Source: Mycocentrospora acerina (Eukaryota; Ascomycota; Dothideomycetes; Pleosporales). Taken from it: DNA of 64,000 nt. The notes under the pieces are model-generated. The model did no database searches. It had not been told where the DNA came from and saw only the letters and a program-made list of their open reading frames with translations. Positions 23,902-35,079 of the stretch are shown piece by piece (position 1 is the first letter of the stretch; each line of letters begins with the position of its first letter). The stretch covers positions 340,127 to 404,126 of the forward strand of contig JAKUHH010000303.1 of the NCBI GenBank assembly GCA_022701365.1. The letters are read 5' to 3'. The translations under genes were made by a program, and so were the position numbers.

Positions 23902-24922
23902 GTTGAACGGTGGTGGGAGGTGGATATCGGAACGATGTTCGCAACCCAAAATTTCGGGGAGATCGGAATTTGATGGGAGCAGGGCGCCGACACGCTCACC
24001 GTTGAGCCAATACCAGCAAAGCCTTGTCTGTTCTGCCTGCCGACCGATCGCCCGCCCGCACTTTCTCCAGCCAAGTTAATTCCGCGCTCCAGAATGAATG
24101 GGTAGATGGAATTCGCCCCACCAGTCACACGAAATGACACACACACACACGCAAAAAAAGTGTAACCGAAAAAATATGTGCCTACACCACAACTCGAACA
24201 ACAAACCCCCCCCCCCTTCTACCCACCACTTGAATCATCAAACGTGCAAAAAAAGAATCGCAATGCGAATGTATATTGGCGGTACTGGGAACTGTCCAAT
24301 GTTAGAATTGGCAGTACTGCGCAGGTGCTTTTTTCAAGCTGAGGTGAACTTACTCGAACCCAGGCTGGCACGGAATTGTAGCAACTCCACAACGTGACGT
24401 CATACCACTAGACCATACCACCTTGTTTGAACTCTTGCGAGTTGATTGATGGAGGTTTGAAAAATTGTTGCGTATATATCATTGGTGTTAAAAGTGGTAA
24501 GGCTATGCGATCTTCGCGTCGATTTACTATTAGTGGGGCTGTTCTTATCCTTGCTTGTACCATGACCAATCAACATCATATGTGAATGATGAATTGTTCA
24601 TAGGTTGTCAATCTCATTTGCTCTGGGCTGGCGACGCTTTAAGAAAAGTGCTGCGTGATCAACGTCGTTTGGCAAAACAAGAGCGACGACTGCAATTATG
24701 CAGTTTTCAAATGAAGCTCATGTTCCCGTGGACGTGTGTTAGTTTGTGTTCTGAGGACTAGGTGCGAGAAGCTTCTTGTGAAGAGGACTTGGATTCTTAA
24801 GGAAGTAGGAATACAAAAATTGAACTACTCTAGTGACAGAAAACTTGTACACCACGGCTCATACGATTACATTGCCTTGGTTGGCTTTGCGCATTCTTCT
24901 TCAATACTTTTGTATGACCCAA
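23902..24922. other. Spacer with CA tract, C run and a truncated tRNA-like sequence
   Basis: 1 kb between TIM54 and the GPATCH1-like gene. It contains an ACACAC tract (~24137-24152), a C run (~24208-24217), the 10-base palindrome GCAGTACTGC (24311-24320) and the tRNA-His-like sequence at 24343-24422. 24560-24900 has only short open frames. No protein gene is supported. Confidence 0.55.
24343..24422 (-). pseudogene. tRNA-His(GTG)-like sequence, probably truncated at its 3' end
   Basis: Read on the minus strand from 24422, the sequence begins GGTGGTATGGTCTAGTGGTA, which fits an acceptor strand plus a D-arm/A box (GTC pairs with GAC around the TAGTGGTAT loop). A stem strand TCACG and a loop TTGTGG follow, giving anticodon GTG. 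About 13-14 bases later CGTGC restores the anticodon stem (4 of 5 pairs), consistent with a short intron after position 37. The T loop TTCGAGT preceded by CTGGG is present, but the following bases (AAGTT) do not pair with CTGGG. Only GGTG/CACC of the acceptor stem pairs. The 5' part through the T loop is therefore intact-looking while the 3' part is not. A folding program with covariance scoring would decide whether this is a relic. Confidence 0.45.
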
Positions 24923-27100
24923 CTACTCGTCGTCGTCGTCATCGTCATCATCATCCCCGAAAATAGCCTTGAACACATCCTCCGATGCGCGCTCATTAGA
25001 CAGAGCATCGTTCTTCTCCACATCAACCTTGGCATGTTCCCCCAACTGAGGACCTGCGACAGGATTATTCTCCTTCGACACCTCTCCCATCCACGCCGGT
25101 CGCTGAAGAGCAGGTCCACTTGTCAACATCTCATGTACCATCTTGTCCATTGCTGACTTGGAAACCGCCTCTTCTGTTTTTGACGCAAAATGTGCTGCGC
25201 CAGAAGTATCTTCAGTACCAGCAGGCATGTCGGGAGGCGGCTTGACATTAAAGCGCTTGCATAGGAGCCGCGAGGGGTGGAACGGGAAGCTGCTCCGGGT
25301 CATGGGACCATACATGCCCAGCTTAGCGGCTTGCTCTGCAGGGTCTTCTTGCTTCACTGTGGGTTGTCGTAGAAGGTTGTCCCCGGATGTACCGTTCCCA
25401 CCGGCGCTCTGGGTAGAAGAGGTAAAGCGTGATGCCATGATTCCTGTTGTTGGCTTAAATACCTGTGCAGCGTGTGCAAACTCCTGAAGCTCTTTGACCC
25501 AATTGGCTATGGACACGCCAGTTGGTCGCTCTGGCAAATCGGTCTTGAATCCTGTGCGCAACTCAAGGTAGCCAACATATCTTGCCCGCTTCTTTACGTC
25601 TTCTGCATAGGGCATCCAACCAGTTGCTCCTTTTGCTAATGCTGCAGCCGCAATATTCTTGTCTAGCGATGGAACGAGGCCCCATAGATCCTTGGGCTGT
25701 GCATTGTCCGCAGGTAGGTGTCCTTCCGGAGCCATTTGCCCTAAACCTTGTGGCAAATCAACCTTACCAGACAACGTTGCGAGCTTATCGCGGGCTCCTT
25801 TGGGTATGAAATCGAATACGGATTTTCCAGGCAACGGTGTCTCTCCAAGCATAGCTGAACGTCCCTTGACGTCTAAAGTTGAAGCTTTGGCTGCATCCGC
25901 AACAGACTGGTACCCTTGAGCGTTTGCATTCGAGGCGGTGCCTTTTGATGATTTCCACCCAGAAGGAATTTTGGGTGGTGGATATTTTGGCCGGCTGGCA
26001 AGGGTGGCAGTATCGGCAGCCAACGTAAACCCGCTTAGAAGAGGCCTCCCATCCATTGACGTCCGTGTTAATGATGAGACTGATTTCATCGATCCTTTCT
26101 TGGGGATAAACACAAGTTTCTCTCCGGTGCCTGGCTTGGCAAATTTGCTTGGTTTCTTTGTCTTCTTGTCTTTACCCAAGGTTTTGTTGAATGAGATTTT
26201 TGGGCCCAATTCGTATGGATCCTCATCATCAGACCCCGTGTCGTTGAGTACACCAACACCAAAGGACGATTTCTTCAGTTGAGGTTTCTTCGTAGACGGC
26301 GCCTTGTTGGAGCCCTCGAGAAAATGCAAGGTGCTAGAAGGATACGAATCTATATCCTTTTCCTCGACAAGTCCTAGGCGCGCTTCGGACTGGTAACCGA
26401 GTCCTTTGCGACGCACTTCTTCTCGAGCGACTGGCATGACCTGAGCGTCTTCTGGGGCGAACAAATGTGCAGAAGCGTCCTTGGACGTGATGGCGTCGTC
26501 CTCCAGGCGCGCACCACGGCGTACTTTGCGGCCAATGCCCCGATCTCGCCGCCATCCCATCTTCTGCGCTAACTTGAAGCCCATTGTCTCTTCCTGTGTT
26601 GAGAAGAGGCCAAAAAAGTCGTCCTCTTTGGATTCTCCATTTCCACCAATTTCTGCGAAAGCTTGAGCAGTCTCGAGTTGGCGCGACTCTGCGGCGGCGG
26701 CCAGATCTTCTTCGTCCATGAAATCCTCTGCTCTTTGTGCCTGGCCAGCGGGTTGGTCCTTGTTGCGGTTTGAGCGCGAGGAGACAAATGTCTTTGGGGC
26801 CCATCCTTCCTTAGATCCAACTGTATTAAAATATCTTAGCATAGTCAAGAAGTCTTGAGTTCGGGATAGAAATAGCTGTGAAACTTACCCTGCACTGAAA
26901 CCTCCAGTAAATGCGCCGTGTAGTCTTCTGCGCCCACGCTCGTCGGTTACGGTCTGTTTCCATACCGGCACAAAAGCGCCATCGTCGCCATCCTCGTCGG
27001 GGAGCTCGGTGCCTATGAAGATGTATTTCAAGGGACCGCCGCCTCGCGATCGTTTCTGCGCATTCGACGGAGAGGATGCGCGCGGTCGCTTGTACGACAT
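24923..27100 (-). CDS. G-patch domain protein, GPATCH1-like (DUF1604)
   Basis: The model has exons 27100..26889 and 26834..24923 with a 54 bp intron (GTAAGT...GCTAAG). The junction reads GGFSAGYFNTVGSKEGW, conserved in this family. The product is 707 aa. The N-terminal DUF1604-type region includes KYIFIGTELPDE, FVPVWKQTVTDERGRRRLHG and the Trp-containing GSKEGWAPKTF. The G-patch follows at about residue 150 (TMGFKLAQKMGWRRDRGIGR). The rest is lower complexity with KPPPDMP and FVSIPKKG-like segments, and the C-terminus is an Asp-rich tail encoded by GTC/ATC repeats at 24929-24958. GPATCH1 proteins associate with the spliceosome, and G-patches activate DEAH helicases. A splicing role is inferred from family membership. 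Confidence 0.88.
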
Positions 27101-28350
27101 GTTGGCTGTTGGCTGTTGGCTGGCTATTGGTCGGCTGTTGAGTTGTGGAGCAATGGTGGATGCTGGTGTTTGTAGTCGAGCTGGTCAAGACTGTCAAGAT
27201 TGGGCTAACTAGTGGAAGCTGACGATATGACTAAGCGACATGTGGAATGCAGCTGCGGCACGTTGGTTTGCTAGCAATGCACTGACCAGGCTGGGGAATG
27301 CGCGGGATGAGATGCAGGCCGTTGGGCTGTTGTGGTGAGCGCCCAAGAGAGGCAAGCGATGATGTATTGTACGCCAACCTCGCCTGGTCCGCGTGAAGAA
27401 TGGGGCTAGTGTAACGGGGTTTGTTTACTGCCGTGTGATGTGCACAATAAAGACCCTGACTGTGCCGACCAAGGAGAAACAGGGAAGTGTGGTGAAGTGC
27501 AGGGGAGTGTGGTGAAGTGCAGTGAAGTGCAGTGAGGTGCAGAGAAGTGCAGTAAAGTACAGTGAAGCACAGTGAAGCATAGAGTAGAGCATGGTGAAGC
27601 ACAGTAAAGCACAGTGAAGCATAGTAGAGCATCGTGAAGCATCGTGAAGCATAGTGAAGCACAGCAAAGTGCAGTGAAGCCCAGTGAAGCCCAGCACAGC
27701 ACAGCATAGCAAAGCACTCCCTCACGCATCGCTGCGAACGGCTATTTACCCCACTGCACGGCGTCCAATACCATGCCATGCCATGCCATGATGGCATTGG
27801 TGGCCCCACTGCGGCGTGGAATGAGCTATCGTGTTCGTGAGCGCCCGCCGGCCCAGACAGAAGCAAGTCACGCTCGCGCAGCTTGGACACGCTGGTGGAC
27901 TGCGCATTGCCTGCACTGTAGTTGGGCATTGTTGTCGTGGCCGTTGGCATTGTCGTTGTCGGCGTTGTTGGTGTTGCCACTGCTGTTGCCACTGCCACTG
28001 CCATTGCCATTGCCCGTCTCACTCCCTGCCGTGCTGCCCTGCGTCAGCCCTGATCCCCGGTGATGCGAGGCCGGTGACCAGCGCGCCCTCGTTCTCCCTC
28101 GGAGCTGCCAAGTTGTTGGCCTGCACACCAGATCGATCCTCTCCAACCGTCGGCCCCTGATAGCTGTCGATGCACGCGGCGCCGTCCATCTCTGCCCCGA
28201 CTGCCCTGTGCCCGTGCCTGTGCCTGTGCCTGTACCTCCCTCGACTCGACTGCACGGCATCCCCCGCTCACCGCTCGCTCCGACGCTCAGTGCGTCGTCG
28301 TCCGTTCAAGACCCACAGCTGCTCCCTGCGCGCCGCCCACGTCCTCCGCA
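27101..28350. other. Divergent spacer upstream of KIN1, with repeats
   Basis: 1.25 kb lie between the GPATCH1-like ATG (27100, minus) and the KIN1 ATG (28351, plus). It holds the 10-bp-period repeat at 27481-27712, a CATGC tract (27772-27790), GTTGC/TTGCC-rich repeats (~27940-28010) and CTGTGC repeats (~28203-28236). The last ~400 bases are GC-rich and likely the KIN1 leader. Long frames here on both strands are by-products of repeats. Confidence 0.55.
27481..27712. repeat. Purine-rich tandem repeat with 10-bp period, about 23 units
   Basis: Units follow the consensus AGTGAAGCRC (variants AGTGAAGTGC, AGTGAAGCAT, AGTAAAGCAC). They run in constant 10-base register from 27481 to 27580, then one 12-base unit, then twelve more decamers. 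The register break is a single 2-base insertion. The top strand is almost free of C except near unit ends and of T except in the GTG core. Confidence 0.85.
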
Positions 28351-31300
28351 ATGTCGGCTGCCGCTGCTCCCATCCGCAACACGTCGACACGGCGCTCGCA
28401 GCCGCACACCAGCCCCTCGGACCTCTCGCAGCGCGACCGCGAGCCGCCCCGCCCGAGTCGCCAGCAACAGGTGCTCAGCAACGCTGCCAGGCGCGACTAC
28501 GACCAATCCAGCGTCGCCGACGCCCGTCCCAGCGAGTCTAGAGATCGGCCGCGACACGCGCGCTATGCGTCTGACGCGTCCACGACTTCCGCAATGCCTT
28601 CCAACGGAGCTGCCGCGCCCAACACCAAGCGGCGCACCACCATCACCGCCCCGGCCACGGGCACATGGACCCTGGGCAAGACGATTGGTGCGGGCAGCAT
28701 GGGCAAGGTGAAGCTGGCCAAGCATGTCGAGAGCGGAGAGCAGGTACGGCGATGCTGTCCAGCGTGCCCATGTGACGGATGATGCTGACCCTCCTCCCGC
28801 AGGTCGCCGTGAAGATTGTGCCGCGCCTGTCCCAGGACCAGCACCAGACCGCCGCCGACCGCGAGCGAGCCGACCATTCCAAGGAGGTCCGCACCGCCCG
28901 CGAGGCTGCCATTGTCAGCTTGCTCAGCCACCCCTACGTCTGCGGCATGCGCGACGTCGTCCGCACCAACTACCACTGGTACATGCTGTTTGAGTTTGTC
29001 AACGGCGGACAGATGCTCGACTACATCATCTCACACGGGCGTCTGAAGGAGAAGCAGGCCCGCAAGTTCGCCCGCCAGATCGCCAGCGCCCTAGACTACT
29101 GCCATCGCAACAGCATCGTGCACCGCGACCTCAAGATCGAAAACATTCTCATCAGCAAGACCGGCGACATCAAGATCATCGACTTCGGCTTGAGCAACCT
29201 ATTCTCGCCTCGAAACCAACTCAAGACCTTCTGTGGAAGCTTGTACTTTGCCGCTCCCGAGCTGCTGCAGGCCAAGCAGTACACTGGGCCAGAGGTTGAT
29301 GTATGGAGTTTTGGCATTGTCCTCTACGTTTTAGTGTGCGGAAAAGTGCCGTTTGACGATCAGAGCATGCCACAGCTGCATGCAAAGATCAAAAAGGGAC
29401 ACGTCGATTATCCCCCCTGGCTGTCTGCTGGTAAATCCCCCCGAGTCTAGTACTATATTCACCACTAACGCGCACCAGAATGTCGCAACCTCATCCACAG
29501 AATGTTGCAGACTGACCCAACTCAGCGTCTAACCCTCTCCGAGATCATGACCCATCCTTGGATTACAAAGGGATTCAACAACCCCCCCGAAAACTATCTG
29601 CCCCACCGCGAGCCTCTGCAACTGCCGTTGGACAGAGAAGTCATTGAGAAGATGACTGGATTCGACTTTGGTACTTCTGAATACATTACAACCCAGCTGA
29701 CCAACGTCATTCAATCCGAGGAATACCAGCGTGCCGTCCGCGCATCCGCCAAGAAGAATACTGCTCAGACTCCTGAAGCAGACAAGAAGAGAGGCATGTT
29801 CGATTTCTACAAGAGGCGGACTTCAATCTCTAGCCGGGAACAATTGATGGCCTCGTCATCTGAAGAGATTCAACGCGGGTTGGACCCTGTCAATGCATTC
29901 AGCCCACTTATTTCCGTGTATTTCCTCGTGAAAGAAAAGAGAGAGCGTGAAAAGCTCGAGGAGAACCCCGGTGCCTTGGCCATGCCCCATAGCCCCGGCG
30001 AGAAGCCGTTGAAGATGCCCGACCTCCCCGCACCGCCAGCTGCGTACACCAATACTGCCACTTATGAGATGGCAGGTGAAAAACCTACAGGCGGAAGGTC
30101 ACGGCCGAGGGCGAGAACTCATGGTGAGGATGAGATTACGGACGGATTGAAGAGGGTAGATTTGAGTAAGCCGCCAGGTGTCGTGACCCCAGCTTTACCA
30201 CCACCTCCCGTCGAACACGCGAAGAAAGAAGGGGGTGCGGCAGGACTATTACGACGTTTCAGCACTAGAAAGTATAGGGGTCATGACAGGGAGCGCATAG
30301 AACCGCTGCCACCCACGCCATCCCTTGCCATATCTAGTCCATCAGATACATCTAGCGTTCCGAAAAAGAGTTTCAGTATTCGAAGACAACGCGACAGGGG
30401 TGCAGAGTCCTCTTCACAACTTCACGCTAGCGTATCAAACCAGCCAGATCTGCTTTCCCCTCCTGATACTACCAATAGCGCTACACGGAAGTTCAAGGCC
30501 CTGGGCCGCTCGACGAGCGTGAATTCGGCCGATTTCCGAAGGCGGTTGAGTCGACGGGGAAGATCATCAGAGGACCCGGGAAATCCTCCGCCTACTAGCG
30601 GATCGGATCGATCAGACCTCAGTCGACAAAAAGTTCAATCAGGAAACGAAGCCGCCTCGGAAGAATTCTCGGAAAGCCCGCGTCCCATGGCAGCGCATCG
30701 TGCGAAGTCCTTGGGTCATGCACGTCGAGAGAGTATTCAAGCTCGAAGAGCGCGACGAGAGCAAACCAAGGAACAGAACGGGGTACCAGAAGAGACGGAC
30801 GCGGAGCTTGCGCAAGCCCAAGCAGACGCAGAGGGGAGTCGGAGTCCCGATGCCGTAAAGCCTGTTCTCCTCAAGGGTCTCTTCAGTGTCTCCACGACTA
30901 GTAGCAAGCCGTTGTCACTGATTCAAAATGAACTGATACGAGTACTTGATCAGCTTGGCGTCACTTACAGCGAGATTGAAGGCGGGTTCAAGTGCCGTCA
31001 CGCGCCTAGCATTGATCTTAACAAAGTTGTCGACTCACCAGCCTCTCCGCCTATCGGTAGCCATAGGAGAAGGATTAGTTTTGGAGGTTTTATGGGTGGT
31101 GACAAGGACCGGGAAGACTTTAGGGATCACAACCGTGTCCCCCATACTCCAAAGTCTCGGTCTCGACCCTCTCCTGTAGATCGCAGCTACACAAACACCG
31201 ATGAGTCTGATGGAAGTGAGGATAGAGATGAGAGACAACCGCGAAGTGGACGGGCAATGGTGGCTGGCGAAACGACAACACATGTTCAGAGTGATCTCGG

Positions 31301-31445
31301 TGAGAGCATGATTCTTGTTTTCGAGATTTTGATCGTAAAGGTGCCGCTGTTCAGGCTGCATGGCATCCAATTCAAGAAGGTTGATGGAGGGACATGGCAG
31401 TACAAGAACATGGCACAGACCATCTTGTCGGAACTGCGGCTGTAG
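28351..31445 (+). CDS. kin1: KIN1/PAR-1/MARK-family serine/threonine kinase
   Basis: The model has exons 28351..28743, 28803..29430 and 29479..31445, with introns of 59 and 48 bp. The product is 995 aa. The kinase domain starts near residue 110 (TWTLGKTIGAGSMGKVKLA). Catalytic residues visible are Lys135 in VAVKIV, Asp240 in HRDLKIEN and Asp258 in DFGLSN; the activation loop is LKTFCGSLYFAAPE. The long middle is Ser/Arg/Pro-rich with many RRxS sites. The extreme C-terminus is a KA1 domain (FEILIVKVPLFRLHGIQFKK...), which binds acidic phospholipids and autoinhibits the kinase. Yeast Kin1/Kin2 act at sites of polarised growth and exocytosis; fungal homologues affect septation and microtubules. 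Gly-rich loop uses GAGSMG. Introns split the kinase domain at VAVK and before ECRNLIHRML. Confidence 0.95.
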
Positions 31446-32119
31446 GTACTGGTCTGAAAGGCGTTTTGGAGGTCATTTTATTCTTTTGACATTGGCAAAC
31501 AGTATCTTCTCAACGTGGTACTTGTTCAGTTATAATCAAGTTGTAGCGGTGAGAGTTTGAGGGTACAAACATGCGGCATGAAATTTACTTGTTATTGGGT
31601 TCGTCATCTTTCTTCGCACCACCAGATAAGACAAGACACGAAGCAGGGCGTTGTGAACTCTGTGATGCAGCCTTTGGGCATTTTATTAGACGAACATTGA
31701 AAGTAAAGCAAATTAAAGCGATGTCAACACGAACTCGGATGCCTAACTACCTGACTCTGCTTTTGATTTCTGCCTAGGCCACTCGCTATTGTTGTTGCTG
31801 TCTCTCACCCTGTACCTTATTTTAAGGCTGCCAGTAGTTCACCTGATCTGAGAGCCAGCCGTGTGGATCACCCAAAGCACAAGCTCCCGCAGCAGGCGCC
31901 AAGACGCACGAGCCAACAGCAAGCAGGAGCAACCGTGGGGTCCAACCTCACCTCTCGAGTGCTGCTACAACAAACTCCACACTGCGCTTCTCACCATCTT
32001 TCCACCACAGGATCTAGCGCCTTACCACCTCGACTGCTTGTAACGCGCATTCGTACCCCTCCAACAACCCAACCTAAAATTACCTCACTACCCCTCGACC
32101 CCAACCCCGACAGCAGCAA
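31446..32119. other. Spacer: KIN1 3' end and CAF40 promoter/leader
   Basis: 674 bp between plus-strand genes. Sequence from ~31860 to 32119 is C/A-rich and probably the CAF40 leader. It contains short frames that overlap the CAF40 start in other frames. No RNA gene or repeat is seen. Confidence 0.5.
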
Positions 32120-33410
32120 ATGCAACATATCTTCACGCACCAGCAGCAGTACCCTGGGGAGTGGGCCCAGCAAGGTCACCACCAGCAGCACCCCAACCAC
32201 CATGTAGCCCAGCATGGCCAACTCCAGGCTCATGCGCAGGCGCAGGCGCAGGCTCAAGCACACGCCGTTCGGGCCGCCGCCGCCGTTGCCCAACAGCAGC
32301 ACTACGGTCAAATCGCAGGCAACAATGGGACATCCATCCCAAGCAGCGGCATCGTGCCTCGAGGACCTGCAAACGATATCCAGGCGAACACAGACATTGG
32401 CATGACGGAGGAGAACAGGCGCGTCTTGGATTGGATCGCACAGCTCATGAAGCCCGCCACACGCGAGTCGGCGCTGCTTGAGTTGAGCAAAAAGCGAGAG
32501 CAGGTGCCTGAGCTGGCTCTGATTCTTTGGCATTCCTTTGGTACGCTATTGAATTTGAATATGTGCATGGTCAGATGTGGCTAACATTCTCCAGGTGTCA
32601 TGGCATCCCTCCTCCAAGAGATCATCTCCGTTTACCCTCTGCTCAACCCCTCGCAATTGACCGCTGCTGCATCGAATCGCGTCTGCAATGCACTCGCGCT
32701 GCTTCAATGCGTCGCTTCTCACACTGAGACCCGCGGTCTCTTCTTGAGTGGTAAGTGACTAATTGCGTACTTGACAATGCAGCCTAGCTAATCCCGCTGC
32801 AGCGCACATCCCGCTCTTCCTCTACCCGTTCCTCAATACAACCTCCAAGTCGCGACCCTTTGAGTACCTCCGCCTTACATCTCTTGGTGTCATTGGCGCT
32901 CTTGTGAAGAACGATTCCTCCGAGGTCATCAACTTCCTTCTCACGACCGAGATTATTCCGCTTTGCCTGCGTATCATGGAGACTGGCTCAGAGCTTAGCA
33001 AGACAGTCGCCATTTTCATTGTACAAAAGATCCTGCTAGACGATATCGGACTCGCGTACATTTGCCAGACTTACGAGCGCTTCTATGCCGTTGGTACTGT
33101 TCTCAGCAACATGGTCAACCAGCTGGTGGAGCAGCAAACCGTTCGCCTGCTCAAGCATGTCGTTCGCTGCTTTCTTCGGTAAGACTTCTGATTCTGCCTT
33201 ATAAATAATTAGTCTAACTGGCCTAGTCTGAGCGACAACGCTCGAGCCCGCGAGGCATTGCGTCAATGTCTTCCTGAGCCTCTTCGCGATGCCACCTTTT
33301 CTTCGGTCCTACGTGACGACGCTGCGACCAAGCGCTGCCTCGCTCAGCTGCTGATCAACCTTTCGGATAACGTTGTCGACCCCGCAAACAACCAACAGAT
33401 CATGCATTGA
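32120..33410 (+). CDS. caf40: CCR4-NOT complex subunit CAF40 (RCD1/CNOT9)
   Basis: The model has exons 32120..32540, 32595..32750, 32803..33178 and 33227..33410, with introns of 54, 52 and 48 bp. The product is 378 aa. Residues 1-~90 are Gln/His/Ala-rich with an AQAQAQA run. The conserved armadillo domain starts at MTEENRRVLDWIAQL and continues through SLLQEIISVYPLLNP, NRVCNALALLQCVASH, KSRPFEYLRLTSLGVIGAL, YERFYAVGTVLSNM and ends LINLSDNVVDPANN. These are textbook RCD1/CAF40 segments, and every splice keeps the family sequence. The subunit docks NOT1 and helps recruit RNA-binding proteins for deadenylation and decay. The Gln-rich N-terminus varies between fungi; ATG 32120 is the first in the frame after the C-rich leader. 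Confidence 0.95.
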
Positions 33411-34318
33411 AACAAACGCGTCTTGGAGCATGACGCTCCAACTACGATAATGCGGCTGTGAGCTGAATCTAGCACTTGCTCAGCTTACCTTTGCCTTTGT
33501 ATTCTACCGGCTTCGGCTTTGACTTCGTTTGGCGTGGCGGCATGTACGGTGGTTTTGCGATCACATACCCCTTCGATTCGATCTGATTTACGAAAATGGT
33601 GCGGCATTGGCGTTGGGATTCTTTGGATGCGATACCCGTGGCAACATTGTTCATGACATGTTCTCACATTTTATATGCATCTCACCAACATCTTATCGGC
33701 GAACATTATGGCGAGGAGTTTTAGGCATTGCATGGCATGGCACTCTGTATGAGTGGGATGGATTTTGGGTACAGGGCGGGATGAAAAGCGATGTACAATA
33801 TTTTGGCTGTATCAATTTGGCTCCACGTATAAGTAATGCTAAGATTGTGCTTTTCCTAAACTCGAATTTTTATATTATCTTTTAATAATGACTTGACGTT
33901 GCTTTGCTAAAACTTTGCCTAGTTCTTTGCATGGAAGATTGCGAGTACCATCACCCACAATTTAAAAGTGGCCAAATTGTGTACACACCAGTTGTTGTTT
34001 AATCACCGATTAAATATTGATGTAGTGGGAGCGCAGGAAGGAAAGAACAAAATACCCAGAGATTATCAAACCCGAATCTTTTATATGATTCAACCAAAGC
34101 GAAGAACTTGAACATTCTACAAAAGTATGTCTTGACATACCAGCGCTGGGGCAAGGAGTGTCGAAATGTCTGTATAGCCTTAAATGGCTTAGCGCGTCGC
34201 TTGTTGGCGCACCTTCCGGTTGCAAATCGCCGCCCGCCTCTGAACTTATTTTCTTCAACCACCACCGCACCAGAGCCACCAAAGGAATTATCGATCCTCT
34301 GGGAGACACATTGCCAAC
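33411..34318. other. Spacer between CAF40 and ribosomal protein uL1
   Basis: 908 bp. 33420-33700 is the CAF40 3' region, with one 118-codon plus-strand frame (33529-33885) lacking any recognisable domain. 33790-34100 is AT-rich. The last ~200 bases should contain the ribosomal protein promoter and leader. Nothing else is supported. Confidence 0.5.
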
Positions 34319-35079
34319 ATGTCGAAAATCTCTGTTGCCGGCGTTCGTTCGAACGTCAAGGAGCTCCTCGAGTACTCCAACGAGACCAAGAAGAGGAACT
34401 TCCTCGAGACCGTCGAACTCCAGATCGGCCTCAAGAACTACGACCCCCAGCGTGACAAGCGTTTCTCTGGAACCGTCAAGCTGCCCACCATCCCCCGTCC
34501 CCGTAAGTACCAGCGATTCGCAAAGTGAAGGTGGGGCAGGCGCTGACTGAAAACAGGCATGGCCATCTGCGTCCTCGGTGACCAGCACGATATCGATCGT
34601 GCCAAGCACCACGGTGTCGATGCCATGAGCACTGACGTAAGTCTTTTCAACTCGATGCGACACGCGAACACGACTGACCCTCGCCACAGGACTTGAAGAA
34701 GCTCAACAAGAACAAGAAGCTCATCAAGAAGCTCGCACGCAAGTACGATGCTTTCATGGCTTCCGACGCTCTCATCAAGCAGATTCCCCGTCTCCTCGGT
34801 CCCGGTCTCTCCAAGGCCGGCAAGTTCCCCACGCCCGTCTCCCACGCCGAGGATCTCGCCAACAAGATGAACGAGGTCAAGTCCACCATCAAGTTCCAAC
34901 TGAAGAAGGTTCTCTGCATGGGTGTCGCTGTCGGCAACGTCGGCATGACTGAGGATGAGCTGATTGGCAACATCATGTTGGCCATCAACTACCTCGTCTC
35001 CCTCCTTAAGAAGGGATGGCAGAACGTCGGTTCCTTGACCATCAAGGCTACCATGAGCCCCCCCAAGCGTCTCTACTAG
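34319..35079 (+). CDS. rpl1: 60S ribosomal protein uL1 (L10a)
   Basis: The model has exons 34319..34502, 34557..34636 and 34690..35079, with introns of 54 and 53 bp. The product is 217 aa, the usual length. It begins MSKISVAGVRSNVKELLEYS and continues with VELQIGLKNYDPQRDKRFSG, IPRPRMAICVLGDQ across splice 1, and MSTDDLKKLNKNKK across splice 2. It ends IKATMSPPKRLY. uL1 forms the L1 stalk that handles E-site tRNA release. Codon use is strongly biased to C-ending codons, as expected for a very highly expressed gene. That bias opens long meaningless frames on the opposite strand. Confidence 0.98.

Noticed and set aside
27231..28022. 263-codon minus-strand frame with repeated Leu-His-Cys-Thr-type segments
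   Set aside because: It reads through the 10-bp repeat, which is open in several frames at once (two others overlap it). No conserved start, no domain.
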